IMG/VR virus record: IMGVR_UViG_3300048837_001366
Location: 1-22,430 of that record
Direction: 5' to 3' (one strand)
Length of the DNA: 22,430 bases
DNA from: a virus
The notes beneath the pieces are model-generated. The model had not been told where the DNA came from. It searched no databases and worked only from the letters and a program-made list of their open reading frames with translations. Shown piece after piece: positions 1 through 7,018 of this stretch. Each line of letters starts with the position of its first letter. Position 1 is the first letter of the stretch. A program made the position numbers and the translations under genes.

Positions 1-39
1 TGCATCACGCGACCAAAAAATAGTGGAGTGACATAGGCT

Positions 40-552
40 ATGGGTACGGCAGAACGGGTACGCGTGCAGGTGACGGACAAGCATACGGGCAAGAGCCTGC
101 CTGCTGTGATCGATGACACGCGCTTCCAGAAGGGCCACACCAAGCGCGGTGGACGCAAGCCCGGCAGCACCAACCGTCACACCGCATTGCTCAAGGATGC
201 AATCATCGCTGCAGGCACCTCAGCCGGTGAACAAATCCTCGATGAAGCTATCCGCGAGACCCGGCGCTTGTGGCGTATCGCAAAGCGGCATGCGCACAGC
301 AACGAGGACACGCTGTACGAGACACTGCAGAAGATGAAGGCGTACCGCGATGGCGGGCCTGACATGCTGACCGAGTATTTGAAATGGATGGCGCTGAACC
401 ATCCCAAGACCTACGGGGCCTTGCTGGGCCGCGTGCTGCCGTTCCACCTTACTGCCAAGGTTGACCACTCGCACCGCGAGTACAACAGCAAGGAGGAGAT
501 CATGGAACGGCTGAAAGAGGCTGGTGTGCCGATCCACACCATCAGCAATTGA
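40..552 (+). CDS. Small basic protein; candidate small terminase subunit
   Basis: A 170-residue protein with a basic, glycine-rich N-terminal stretch (residues about 31-46, including KGHTKRGGRKPGSTN) of the kind seen in phage DNA-binding and small-terminase-like proteins. A helical middle and a long charged helix follow. There is no signal peptide or membrane segment. GGAG at 25-28 lies 11 bases before the ATG, so the start is acceptable but spaced widely. The gene is the third one upstream of the large terminase, the usual place for a small terminase, which would recognise the packaging site and load the large subunit. The role is inferred from position and basic character only; a general DNA-binding protein is equally possible. 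The 39 bases before it may hold the 3' end of an upstream gene, since stops occur in all three frames at 21-36, but no product can be named. Confidence 0.8.
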   Translation: MGTAERVRVQVTDKHTGKSLPAVIDDTRFQKGHTKRGGRKPGSTNRHTALLKDAIIAAGTSAGEQILDEAIRETRRLWRIAKRHAHSNEDTLYETLQKMKAYRDGGPDMLTEYLKWMALNHPKTYGALLGRVLPFHLTAKVDHSHREYNSKEEIMERLKEAGVPIHTISN

Positions 553-580
553 ACTGTGTAGCGTAACGGGGGAATACCTG

Positions 581-1312
581 ATGACTGACGTGCCTAGCAA
601 GATCGTACGCAAGCCACTGCCGTTGATTGCCGGTGAACTGCGCGACCGTGAAACCGGGGGGCAGCGTGCCAACATCAACTGGCACGATGAGGAGTTGCTG
701 GAGGTGCTGACCGCAGCACACAAGGAAGGGCTTAGCGCCACGCAGATCATGTTCCGCATCCATGATCATTACATCGTGCCAGCGCACGCCTCGTTGACAC
801 GCAATGCCGTGCTAGGCGCATTGCATCGCAAGGGCATCAAGGGCAGCGACCGGTCGTTCAGGCCACGCAGGACAAACCCGAGCGACGTGCCTGCTGCATC
901 CAAGCAGCGTGGCAGGCCCAAGGGTGTTGGTAATGGTGGCGGCCGTGCGCAGCGCATCGTTGCACAGGCGCAGGCCAATGCACGTGCGGCCGTAATGGCA
1001 GAAGGCAAAGCCGGTGCTGATGAGGTGCTGGCGCAGTACGGGGACCTTGAGCCTTGGGAACGCATGTCGATTCCGTTCATCGCACCCGAGGGCAAGCGCA
1101 CCATTGCGCTGGTGAAGCTGAACGAGACCACGTGCCGTTGGCCATTCGAATGTGATGACGGCATGGAAGGCAAGCACACGTTCTGCGGCGATGCTGTGCG
1201 CCCGGGCACAGGCTTCCCGTATTGCCCGATGCATGCGCGCCTAGCATCGGGCGGCATGCCACCGCCAAAGAAGTCCGCACCGTACCCAATGCGCACACGG
1301 CAAACACGCTAG
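581..1312 (+). CDS. GcrA-family transcription regulator, long form
   Basis: A 243-residue protein with both conserved ends of the GcrA family. Residues 33-90 form the DNA-binding part: a Trp (W34) start, the GLSATQI helix and TRNAVLGALHRKGIKG. Residues 185-222 form the C-terminal part: TCRWPFEC, then FCG, then PYCPMHARLA, with Cys185, 191, 202, 215 and His218. Cellular GcrA binds sigma-70 and activates promoters carrying methylated GANTC sites. The phage protein is longer than the usual roughly 170 residues because of a 90-residue Ala/Gly/Arg-rich linker. The ATG at 581 is chosen because GGGGGA lies 7 bases upstream; an in-frame ATG at 524 would overlap the previous gene and lacks a site. Its place between packaging genes suggests host or late-promoter control, or possibly co-option as a DNA-recognition packaging factor. 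Family call is strong; role is inferred. Confidence 0.88.
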   Translation: MTDVPSKIVRKPLPLIAGELRDRETGGQRANINWHDEELLEVLTAAHKEGLSATQIMFRIHDHYIVPAHASLTRNAVLGALHRKGIKGSDRSFRPRRTNPSDVPAASKQRGRPKGVGNGGGRAQRIVAQAQANARAAVMAEGKAGADEVLAQYGDLEPWERMSIPFIAPEGKRTIALVKLNETTCRWPFECDDGMEGKHTFCGDAVRPGTGFPYCPMHARLASGGMPPPKKSAPYPMRTRQTR

Positions 1313-1322
1313 GGAGGCGTTG

Positions 1323-1967
1323 ATGAGCAGGTATGCAGACATGACGCAGCGTGCATTGGAAAAGCACCTGCAGGACTACGGCAAGCCCGGTGCATTGGTT
1401 GGTGTTGCAACACAAGTCATCATCGCCAATTACGATGCGGACGGCTATCGCACGTTCAGCGAGACCAGCTACCCTTATGCCAAGTATGCGAAGGCGGGCG
1501 GCTTCCCGTACGGCGCTGTGCTGGAGATGGTGGCTGCGGTCGAGCACCACTATGCCACGCACAAAGGCCCGCCGCGTGACTGGATGATATACGATGCAAC
1601 AGCGCACCTTGATGCGGTGGGCCTGCTTGGTGCGTACCGCAGGGACATCCATTGGCTTGTTGATTGCGAACATGCCAAGCGCAAGGGCGAGCCGATGCCG
1701 ACATGGATTGACACGATGAACCTGCATGTCGAGATGCATCGCCGCAAGCGCCGCAGGTTCGACCCGGAGCTTGGTTTTGCGCAGATGCCGATGCCTCGCG
1801 TGGCTTACAGTGCTGGTGCCGATGGCGACTTGGAGATCAAGCGCACCAGTGTTGTGCACGATGATGGCACGCACCCTGCACGTGATGCATCAGTGCCGAT
1901 GCAGGCGCAGGCCTTCCTTGAGCCAAAGCCCAAGCGCTACCAGTGGCCCTTTAAGCCGCCGCACTGA
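1323..1967 (+). CDS. Unknown phage protein in packaging module
   Basis: A 214-residue soluble protein that I do not recognise. The N-terminal half is aromatic-rich (Tyr and Trp clusters around residues 35-95) and looks globular. A strongly basic patch, RRKRRRF, lies near residue 141, and the last 50 residues are Pro-rich and probably flexible. GGGAGG ends 5 bases before the ATG at 1323, which makes it a better start than the in-frame TTG at 1320. The gene sits 10 bases upstream of the large terminase start and 10 bases after the GcrA-like gene, so it is very probably co-transcribed with both. The basic patch would suit nucleic-acid contact, but no motif supports a specific function. Confidence 0.75.
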   Translation: MSRYADMTQRALEKHLQDYGKPGALVGVATQVIIANYDADGYRTFSETSYPYAKYAKAGGFPYGAVLEMVAAVEHHYATHKGPPRDWMIYDATAHLDAVGLLGAYRRDIHWLVDCEHAKRKGEPMPTWIDTMNLHVEMHRRKRRRFDPELGFAQMPMPRVAYSAGADGDLEIKRTSVVHDDGTHPARDASVPMQAQAFLEPKPKRYQWPFKPPH

Positions 1968-1976
1968 CACAGACCA

Positions 1977-3506
1977 ATGCTGCATTATCGTGACAACCCC
2001 TTCGCAACGGAGGGGATGAAAGCCCTTGCCCTGCTTGTGCGCCGTGCCGAGCGGGGCAAACGCGTCGTCACTGAGGAGCAATTACAACTGGTTGACCAGT
2101 TGCGGATCATGGAGGCGCGCGAATCCTTTTGGGCGTTCCGTTGCTACATCAACCCCAAGCTTAAGCTGTGCTGGTGGCACTACGATGCATCACTCGCACT
2201 GCAGGATTGGTGGGAAGCGTACAAGCGTGGCGAACGCCCAACGCTGGTGGTGCAGGCACCGCCGCAGCATGGCAAGACCACGATGATGCAGGACTTCCTT
2301 GCGTGGTGCTCGGGGCATAACCCGGACATCAAAAGCATCTATGCATCGTTCAGCGATGCGCTGGGCATCGAGACCAACAAGGCGATGCAGCGCATCTACA
2401 GCAACCCGGCATTCCAGCGGGTGTTCCCCGAGTTGGTCATCAACGCGCAGAACGTTGTGACCATGCTGCGTGCTGCGCGTAACAGTCAGCACATTGATTA
2501 CATCGACCGCGAAGGCTCGTTCCGCAACACCACGGTCAATGGCGTCATCAACGGCTTTGGCTTGGACATTGGTTTGATCGACGACCCGATGAAGGGCCGC
2601 GTCGCTACCCAGTCCAAAACCATTCGTGACAATACGTGGTCTTGGTTCACCTCGGACTTTTTTGCACGTTTTAGCGATCATGCGGGCCTGATCATTATCA
2701 TGACGCGGTGGCATGTCGATGACCCGGTTGGCCGGTTCATCGAGATGTTTCCCGACACGGTGGTCAAGATTTACAAGGCCATCGCCACCGAGGACGAGGA
2801 GTACCGTGCAAAGGGCGAGCCGCTATTCCCCGAGCACAAGTCGCTGGCCTTCCTGCTGCTGCGTAAGAAGGCCTTGGCAGCGTATGAATGGGAGTCGCTG
2901 TACCAGCAAAGCCCCATCATCGTTGGTGGTGACTTGTTCAAGGTGGAGGGCTTCAAGCTTATCGATGCGCAGCCCTACCCGCGCAACGTCATCAAGTCGG
3001 TGCGTTATTGGGATAAGGCAGGCACCGAAGGCGGTGGCGCGTACACCTGCGGCGTGCTGATGCATCTGATGGACGATGACACCTGCGTTGTAAGCGACGT
3101 GGTGCGTGGCCAGTGGTCGGCACTGAAGCGCGAGGAACGCATGCGCCAGACGGCGCAGCTTGATGACGATAAGTGGGGCGTCGTTGCCGTATGGGTTGAG
3201 CAGGAGCCGGGTAGCGGCGGCAAGGAATCAGCCGAGCGTTCGATCATGAACCTGCGCGGGCATGACGTGCATGCCGACCGCGTTACTGGTGACAAAGAGG
3301 TGCGTGCACGGCCGTACGCTGCGCAGGTGGAGGCGGGCAACATCAAGCTGGTGCGCGCACCTTGGAACAAGGAATTCATTGCCGAGCACGAGACGTTTCC
3401 TGCAGGCAAGTACAAGGACCAAGTGGACAGCGCAGGTGGTGCGTTCGCTAAAGTCGCAATCGGTGGCTCGTCATACGATGAGTCCCTTTCATGGGTGGAC
3501 AACTGA
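1977..3506 (+). CDS. Terminase large subunit (TerL)
   Basis: The DNA-packaging motor: an N-terminal ATPase drives DNA into the prohead and a C-terminal RNase H-like nuclease cuts the concatemer. The protein has 509 residues, normal for the family. Walker A is APPQHGKTT at residues 94-102. The Walker B-like strand ends in LIDDP (Asp202/Asp203). A TRWH coupling motif lies at 243-246 after a hydrophobic strand. Nuclease acidic residues are Asp346 (YWDKAGT), Glu408/Glu410 (VEQEPGSGG) and Asp481/Asp484 (KDQVDSAGG). The ATG at 1977 has no clear ribosome site. An in-frame ATG at 2016 follows GGAGGGG closely, only 2 bases from the GGAGG core, so the true start could be residue 14. The stop shares one base with the portal start. 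Packaging strategy (cos or headful) cannot be told from motifs alone. Confidence 0.97.
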   Translation: MLHYRDNPFATEGMKALALLVRRAERGKRVVTEEQLQLVDQLRIMEARESFWAFRCYINPKLKLCWWHYDASLALQDWWEAYKRGERPTLVVQAPPQHGKTTMMQDFLAWCSGHNPDIKSIYASFSDALGIETNKAMQRIYSNPAFQRVFPELVINAQNVVTMLRAARNSQHIDYIDREGSFRNTTVNGVINGFGLDIGLIDDPMKGRVATQSKTIRDNTWSWFTSDFFARFSDHAGLIIIMTRWHVDDPVGRFIEMFPDTVVKIYKAIATEDEEYRAKGEPLFPEHKSLAFLLLRKKALAAYEWESLYQQSPIIVGGDLFKVEGFKLIDAQPYPRNVIKSVRYWDKAGTEGGGAYTCGVLMHLMDDDTCVVSDVVRGQWSALKREERMRQTAQLDDDKWGVVAVWVEQEPGSGGKESAERSIMNLRGHDVHADRVTGDKEVRARPYAAQVEAGNIKLVRAPWNKEFIAEHETFPAGKYKDQVDSAGGAFAKVAIGGSSYDESLSWVDN

Positions 3507-5575
3507 TGCAACGCATCCGCATTACCGACAATGCACGCGCGGGTATGATCCGCATGCAGCAGGCCGATGGGATGGAAAACTTCCTGACCGGCATGGGCCT
3601 GCAGGGCGACAAGACAGTTGGCACGCAGTGGATTGCGCGCGAGCTTGACCGCAATCAACTCAATGCCGCGTACCGTGGCGACTGGGTTGCGCGCAAGGTG
3701 GTGGCCATCCCTAGCGAGGATGCGACACGCGAGTGGCGTTCATGGCAGGCCGACCCGAATGACATCACGCTTATCGAAGAGCTTGAGCGTGTGTTCAAGG
3801 TGAAGCAGAAGACCAAGCAAGCCGACCAAAAGGGCCGCTTGTACGGCGGTGGCGCAATGGTGCTTGGTGTTGACAGTGGCCTGCCCGAGGAGCCGCTGGT
3901 GTATGACAACGTCAAGAAGGGCGATCTCAAGTTCATCCACGTTGTGTCCCGCTGGGATTTGACCGTGACTGAACTGGAGCGGGACCTGATGAGCCCGTTC
4001 TACGGCAAGCCCAAGTTCTACCAATCCACCACCGGGGCTGCAGGCGGCATCATGCGCATCCATCCATCGCGCGTGATTCCGTTCATCGGCAGCGAGCATC
4101 CCGACCCGATGAATAACCCGTCCCCGGGTTGGGGCGATCCGGTACTGCAGGCCATTGCCGATGCAGTGAAGGCTTGCAGCACCGTGTCGCAATCGGTGGC
4201 AGGCCTTATCAGTGAACTGCAGACCGACATCGTGCGCATCCCGGGCATGGTCAACCAGCTTAAGACGGCTGACTATGAACGCAGGCTGCTCAAGCGCTTT
4301 GGCTTGGCCGCTACAGCCAAGTCCATTTACAAGATTCTGCTGCTCGACAAGGACGAGGAGTGGCAGCGCATCAACGCCAACCTGAGCGGTGTGCACGAGC
4401 TTATCAAGGTGTACCTGCTGATTGCATCGGGTGCGGCTGACATCCCTGCAACGCGCATGGTGGGGCAGGCACCGCAAGGGTTGAACGCGACTGGTGATGG
4501 CGACCTGCGCAATTACTACGACCGCGTCGCCACCGAGCAAAAGACCACGATGCAGCCCAACCTCGAACCGCTGGACGAGGTGTTGATCCGTTCGGCACTT
4601 GGCGCAAGGCCCGAGGAAATCTTCTACAACTGGAATCCGCTTTGGCAGCCTACGCCCGAGCAGTCGGCCGAGCTTGCATCAAAGAAGGCCACCACGTTTA
4701 CTGCCGACGTCAACAGCGGTGTCATCGAGCCTGCAATCATGCGCGAGGCACGCATTGCGCAATTGATCGAGGACGGCACGTACCCGGGGCTGGAGCAGAT
4801 CATTGAAGACCTCGACCTGAATGGCGAATTCCTTGAAGCCGATCCGATGGACCCGGATGACGATCCTACTGATGAGGATGGCCCCGATGAAGCGGTGGAA
4901 GGCGAAGGTGGTGACAAGGGCGATAGCACCTTGAAGGATGCCAAGCGCCGCAAGCGTGTTCGCATTGGTGCAGAGGTGCGTGCGCGGTATCGGCCGCGTG
5001 ACGTGCGTGGCGTATCAGGTGCAGGGCGCTTTGCCCCGGATCGCACGCCGCGCGCCATGCCTGCAGAGGTGCGCCGCTTCATGTTTGGCGATGCAACGAC
5101 ACCGCGTAGCCTGTACGTGTACCGGCCGGTGTTGAACGCCAACGAGATCAGGAAGCATTTCAAGGCGCAGGGCCTTGAGGCCATGGTGCCTGCCAAGGAG
5201 ATGCACGTCACCATCATGTACAGCAAGTCGGTTGTCGACTGGTCAAAGGTTGGCGAGTCGTACCCGGGCGGCAACGATGATGGCCGCATCCAGATTCGCC
5301 CGGGCGGCATGCGCCTAGTCGAGCGGTTCAAGGATGCGCTGGTGCTGGTGTTCAACAGCACCGACCTGCAGTGGCGGCATCAGGACATCAAGCACACCAC
5401 CGAATGCGAATGGGAGTGGCCCGACTACACGCCGCACATCACGCTGACATACGATTCAAACAAGCTGCCTCGTGGCACCACGTTTGAACCGTACCGGGGC
5501 AAGATCATACTCGGCCCCGAGGTTTGGGAAGAGGCGACCGAAGGTTGGGGCGAGACCCTGATCGAAGACGCGTAG
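3506..5575 (+). CDS. Portal protein (DUF1073 type) fused to Acb1-like 2H phosphodiesterase
   Basis: A 689-residue two-part protein. Residues about 1-440 resemble DUF1073-type portals, which form the dodecameric DNA channel at the capsid vertex and dock the terminase. A very acidic linker (446-473) and a basic linker (about 480-505) follow. From Arg534 (RSLYVYRPV) to the end is a domain with the two H-x-T motifs of 2H phosphodiesterases: H567-V-T569 and H644-I-T646, about 77 residues apart as in that fold. This matches Acb1, the phage anti-CBASS enzyme that hydrolyses the cyclic nucleotide signals of CBASS immunity. The ATG at 3506 has GGTGGA 6 bases upstream and overlaps the terL stop by one base; an in-frame ATG at 3491 is less favoured. 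The portal call rests on family resemblance and position after terL; the phosphodiesterase call rests on visible motifs; anti-CBASS activity is inferred. Confidence 0.93.
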   Translation: MQRIRITDNARAGMIRMQQADGMENFLTGMGLQGDKTVGTQWIARELDRNQLNAAYRGDWVARKVVAIPSEDATREWRSWQADPNDITLIEELERVFKVKQKTKQADQKGRLYGGGAMVLGVDSGLPEEPLVYDNVKKGDLKFIHVVSRWDLTVTELERDLMSPFYGKPKFYQSTTGAAGGIMRIHPSRVIPFIGSEHPDPMNNPSPGWGDPVLQAIADAVKACSTVSQSVAGLISELQTDIVRIPGMVNQLKTADYERRLLKRFGLAATAKSIYKILLLDKDEEWQRINANLSGVHELIKVYLLIASGAADIPATRMVGQAPQGLNATGDGDLRNYYDRVATEQKTTMQPNLEPLDEVLIRSALGARPEEIFYNWNPLWQPTPEQSAELASKKATTFTADVNSGVIEPAIMREARIAQLIEDGTYPGLEQIIEDLDLNGEFLEADPMDPDDDPTDEDGPDEAVEGEGGDKGDSTLKDAKRRKRVRIGAEVRARYRPRDVRGVSGAGRFAPDRTPRAMPAEVRRFMFGDATTPRSLYVYRPVLNANEIRKHFKAQGLEAMVPAKEMHVTIMYSKSVVDWSKVGESYPGGNDDGRIQIRPGGMRLVERFKDALVLVFNSTDLQWRHQDIKHTTECEWEWPDYTPHITLTYDSNKLPRGTTFEPYRGKIILGPEVWEEATEGWGETLIEDA

Positions 5576-5599
5576 CCCAACATAACGAGGAGAATGGGA

Positions 5600-5734
5600 A
5601 TGCTCGACCTGATCGTTGCAATCATCCTGCTGTACTTTGTGATTGGCCTTCTGCTGTACTGGAAGGACTACAAGGCGCAGCCGATGACTGCCAACACGCG
5701 CACCATCTACGCGTGGCCAAGCCGGTACTGGTGA
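5600..5734 (+). CDS. Small single-pass membrane protein
   Basis: A 44-residue ORF. One hydrophobic helix of about 19 residues (LIVAIILLYFVIGLLLYW, residues 4-21) is followed by a short polar tail with a WKDYK juxtamembrane basic patch. GAGGAG at 5587-5592 lies 7 bases before the ATG at 5600; an in-frame ATG at 5594 is only 1 base from it and so less likely. The gene lies between portal and head morphogenesis genes. It could be a small holin-like or host-membrane-active peptide, but nothing in the sequence distinguishes these. The predicted topology is N-terminus out, tail in the cytoplasm by the positive-inside rule. Confidence 0.65.
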   Translation: MLDLIVAIILLYFVIGLLLYWKDYKAQPMTANTRTIYAWPSRYW

Positions 5735-5735
5735 C

Positions 5736-5816
5736 ATGGCTTTGCACGTAGCAACCAGCACCACGATGCTAATCATCGTGGTCATTGTGGCGCGGTTGCT
5801 CGGCTTGGCACATTGA
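5736..5816 (+). CDS. Possible tiny membrane peptide
   Basis: A 26-residue ORF starting 1 base after the stop of the 44-residue membrane protein. Residues 11-25 (MLIIVVIVARLLGLA) could form a short hydrophobic helix. No strong ribosome site is present, so translation would depend on coupling to the preceding gene. It fills the whole gap to the MuF-like gene, which favours it being real in such tightly packed DNA. It could instead be a leader that couples translation into the MuF gene. Confidence 0.4.
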   Translation: MALHVATSTTMLIIVVIVARLLGLAH

Positions 5817-5818
5817 CA

Positions 5819-6802
5819 ATGCTGGCACGTTTGAACCATCCGGCTGCAAAGCCGCAGGTTTGCGTATGCGATGCGGAGCCGTCCGCTGACCCTACAGGGA
5901 CGGCTCCCATTCGCCGCAAGTACAAGGCCCATGCCAATGCGGCGTGGATGCGCTTGTCGAATGCGCTGCGCAAGCTGGTCATCGACCAAGACTTCTTTGG
6001 GCTGGATGCGCCCAAGGGTAACGCGTTGGCCCTGCGTGTATTGATCACGGAGGACCAGCGTGCAGCCGCATTCAGTGCGTGGTTGGACGGTGTTGTGCCT
6101 GCAGTGATGAAGCCGCTGCGCCTTGACACCATGATGAAGGAGGCCCGCCTGTACGCAGTGAAGCGTGCAGCCCGTTTGGCCCCTGCTGATTCAACACCGT
6201 ACGAATCGCCGCAGACCATCAACCTGCGCGACCAAGCGCAGCGCGAATTGCGTGGCATCGTGGAAGCGGTGACGCAGCAGCTTACGCGCCACATGGCCAA
6301 CCTGCAGGGCGAGAAGACACCGCCCATGCTGTACCGTGAACTGGACGAGATCGTCAGCCGCGTTGGCTCGTCCCGCACCAGCCTGCTTGTCGATACATTC
6401 GTGGTCGCGGCCCATGCAGCCAGCACGCTTGACCAGTTTGAAACGGCAGGTATCCACAACGTGGGCATTGTGCCCGAGCACCTGCGTGCCGTGCGCAAGC
6501 TATTCGATGCGCGCACGCGTAACCGGATCAAATACAATGGTCCGGGCAGCCGCATCAAAAAGGGCGAGATGCCTAGCAAGTCCACGTTGAACCGCATCCG
6601 CCGTGCGCAAAAGAAGATTGAAAAGCTGGGGCGCGTGGACGTGCTTACGGCTGGTGATGACGACGTGTGTCCGGTGTGTGAGGAGATCAGCGAGAATGGT
6701 CCCTACACAATCAACAAGGCGCGCAAGCTAATCCCTGCGCATCCCAATTGCCGCTGCGCATTCATCCCTGCGGATGACGCACGGTTCTCGGAGATCGATT
6801 AG
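5819..6802 (+). CDS. MuF-like minor head morphogenesis protein
   Basis: A 327-residue protein of the phage Mu F / SPP1 gp7 family, minor capsid proteins that bind the portal and are needed for head assembly or DNA ejection. The family signature is at the C-terminus: VCPVCEE (Cys284, Cys287), then IPAHPNCRCAF (His308, Cys311, Cys313), a likely metal-binding cluster. The rest is mainly helical and basic. It follows the portal gene, as in related phages. The ATG at 5819 has no good ribosome site; an in-frame TTG at 5813 is the alternative. The start at either codon overlaps or abuts the tiny membrane ORF, suggesting translational coupling. Unlike some MuF proteins, no C-terminal toxin domain is attached. 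Confidence 0.9.
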   Translation: MLARLNHPAAKPQVCVCDAEPSADPTGTAPIRRKYKAHANAAWMRLSNALRKLVIDQDFFGLDAPKGNALALRVLITEDQRAAAFSAWLDGVVPAVMKPLRLDTMMKEARLYAVKRAARLAPADSTPYESPQTINLRDQAQRELRGIVEAVTQQLTRHMANLQGEKTPPMLYRELDEIVSRVGSSRTSLLVDTFVVAAHAASTLDQFETAGIHNVGIVPEHLRAVRKLFDARTRNRIKYNGPGSRIKKGEMPSKSTLNRIRRAQKKIEKLGRVDVLTAGDDDVCPVCEEISENGPYTINKARKLIPAHPNCRCAFIPADDARFSEID

Positions 6803-7018
6803 ATGATTGAGGTTTTCTACCAGTGCGCCTGCATGCCCAAGGAGGACTCGTTCCACGTCAAGACGCGTGGTGCGGACGAGTCGATTGGGGACTTCATGAT
6901 GCGCATCAGTAGGGGCTTGGCTGATGCACACCACGAGCGTTCGCCACTGTGCATGGCGCGCAGTGTTGACAAGGTGCGCATCCCCGTTACTGACGACGGC
7001 AGGGTTGGCGGCAAATGA
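6803..7018 (+). CDS. Small unknown protein after MuF
   Basis: A 71-residue soluble protein starting directly after the MuF stop and ending with a 4-base ATGA overlap into the collagen-like gene. GGAG at about 6789 is 10 bases before the ATG. It has three Cys (residues 8, 10 and 50) and a helical middle (SIGDFMMRISRGLADAHHE). It is not a recognised family. Its position between MuF and the fibre gene suggests a head or head-fibre accessory role, but this is only context. Confidence 0.65.
   Translation: MIEVFYQCACMPKEDSFHVKTRGADESIGDFMMRISRGLADAHHERSPLCMARSVDKVRIPVTDDGRVGGK

Noticed and set aside
220-759. Long minus-strand ORFs such as 220-759, 1077-1874, 3740-4540, 9847-10770, 13182-14483 and 15052-16170.
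   Set aside because: They lie opposite clear + strand genes, lack consistent ribosome sites, have Arg/His/Ala-rich composition typical of antisense frames in GC-rich DNA, and match no recognisable family.
5819-6802. MuF protein with a fused polymorphic toxin.
   Set aside because: The protein ends about 14 residues after the HPNCRC motif, leaving no room for a toxin domain.
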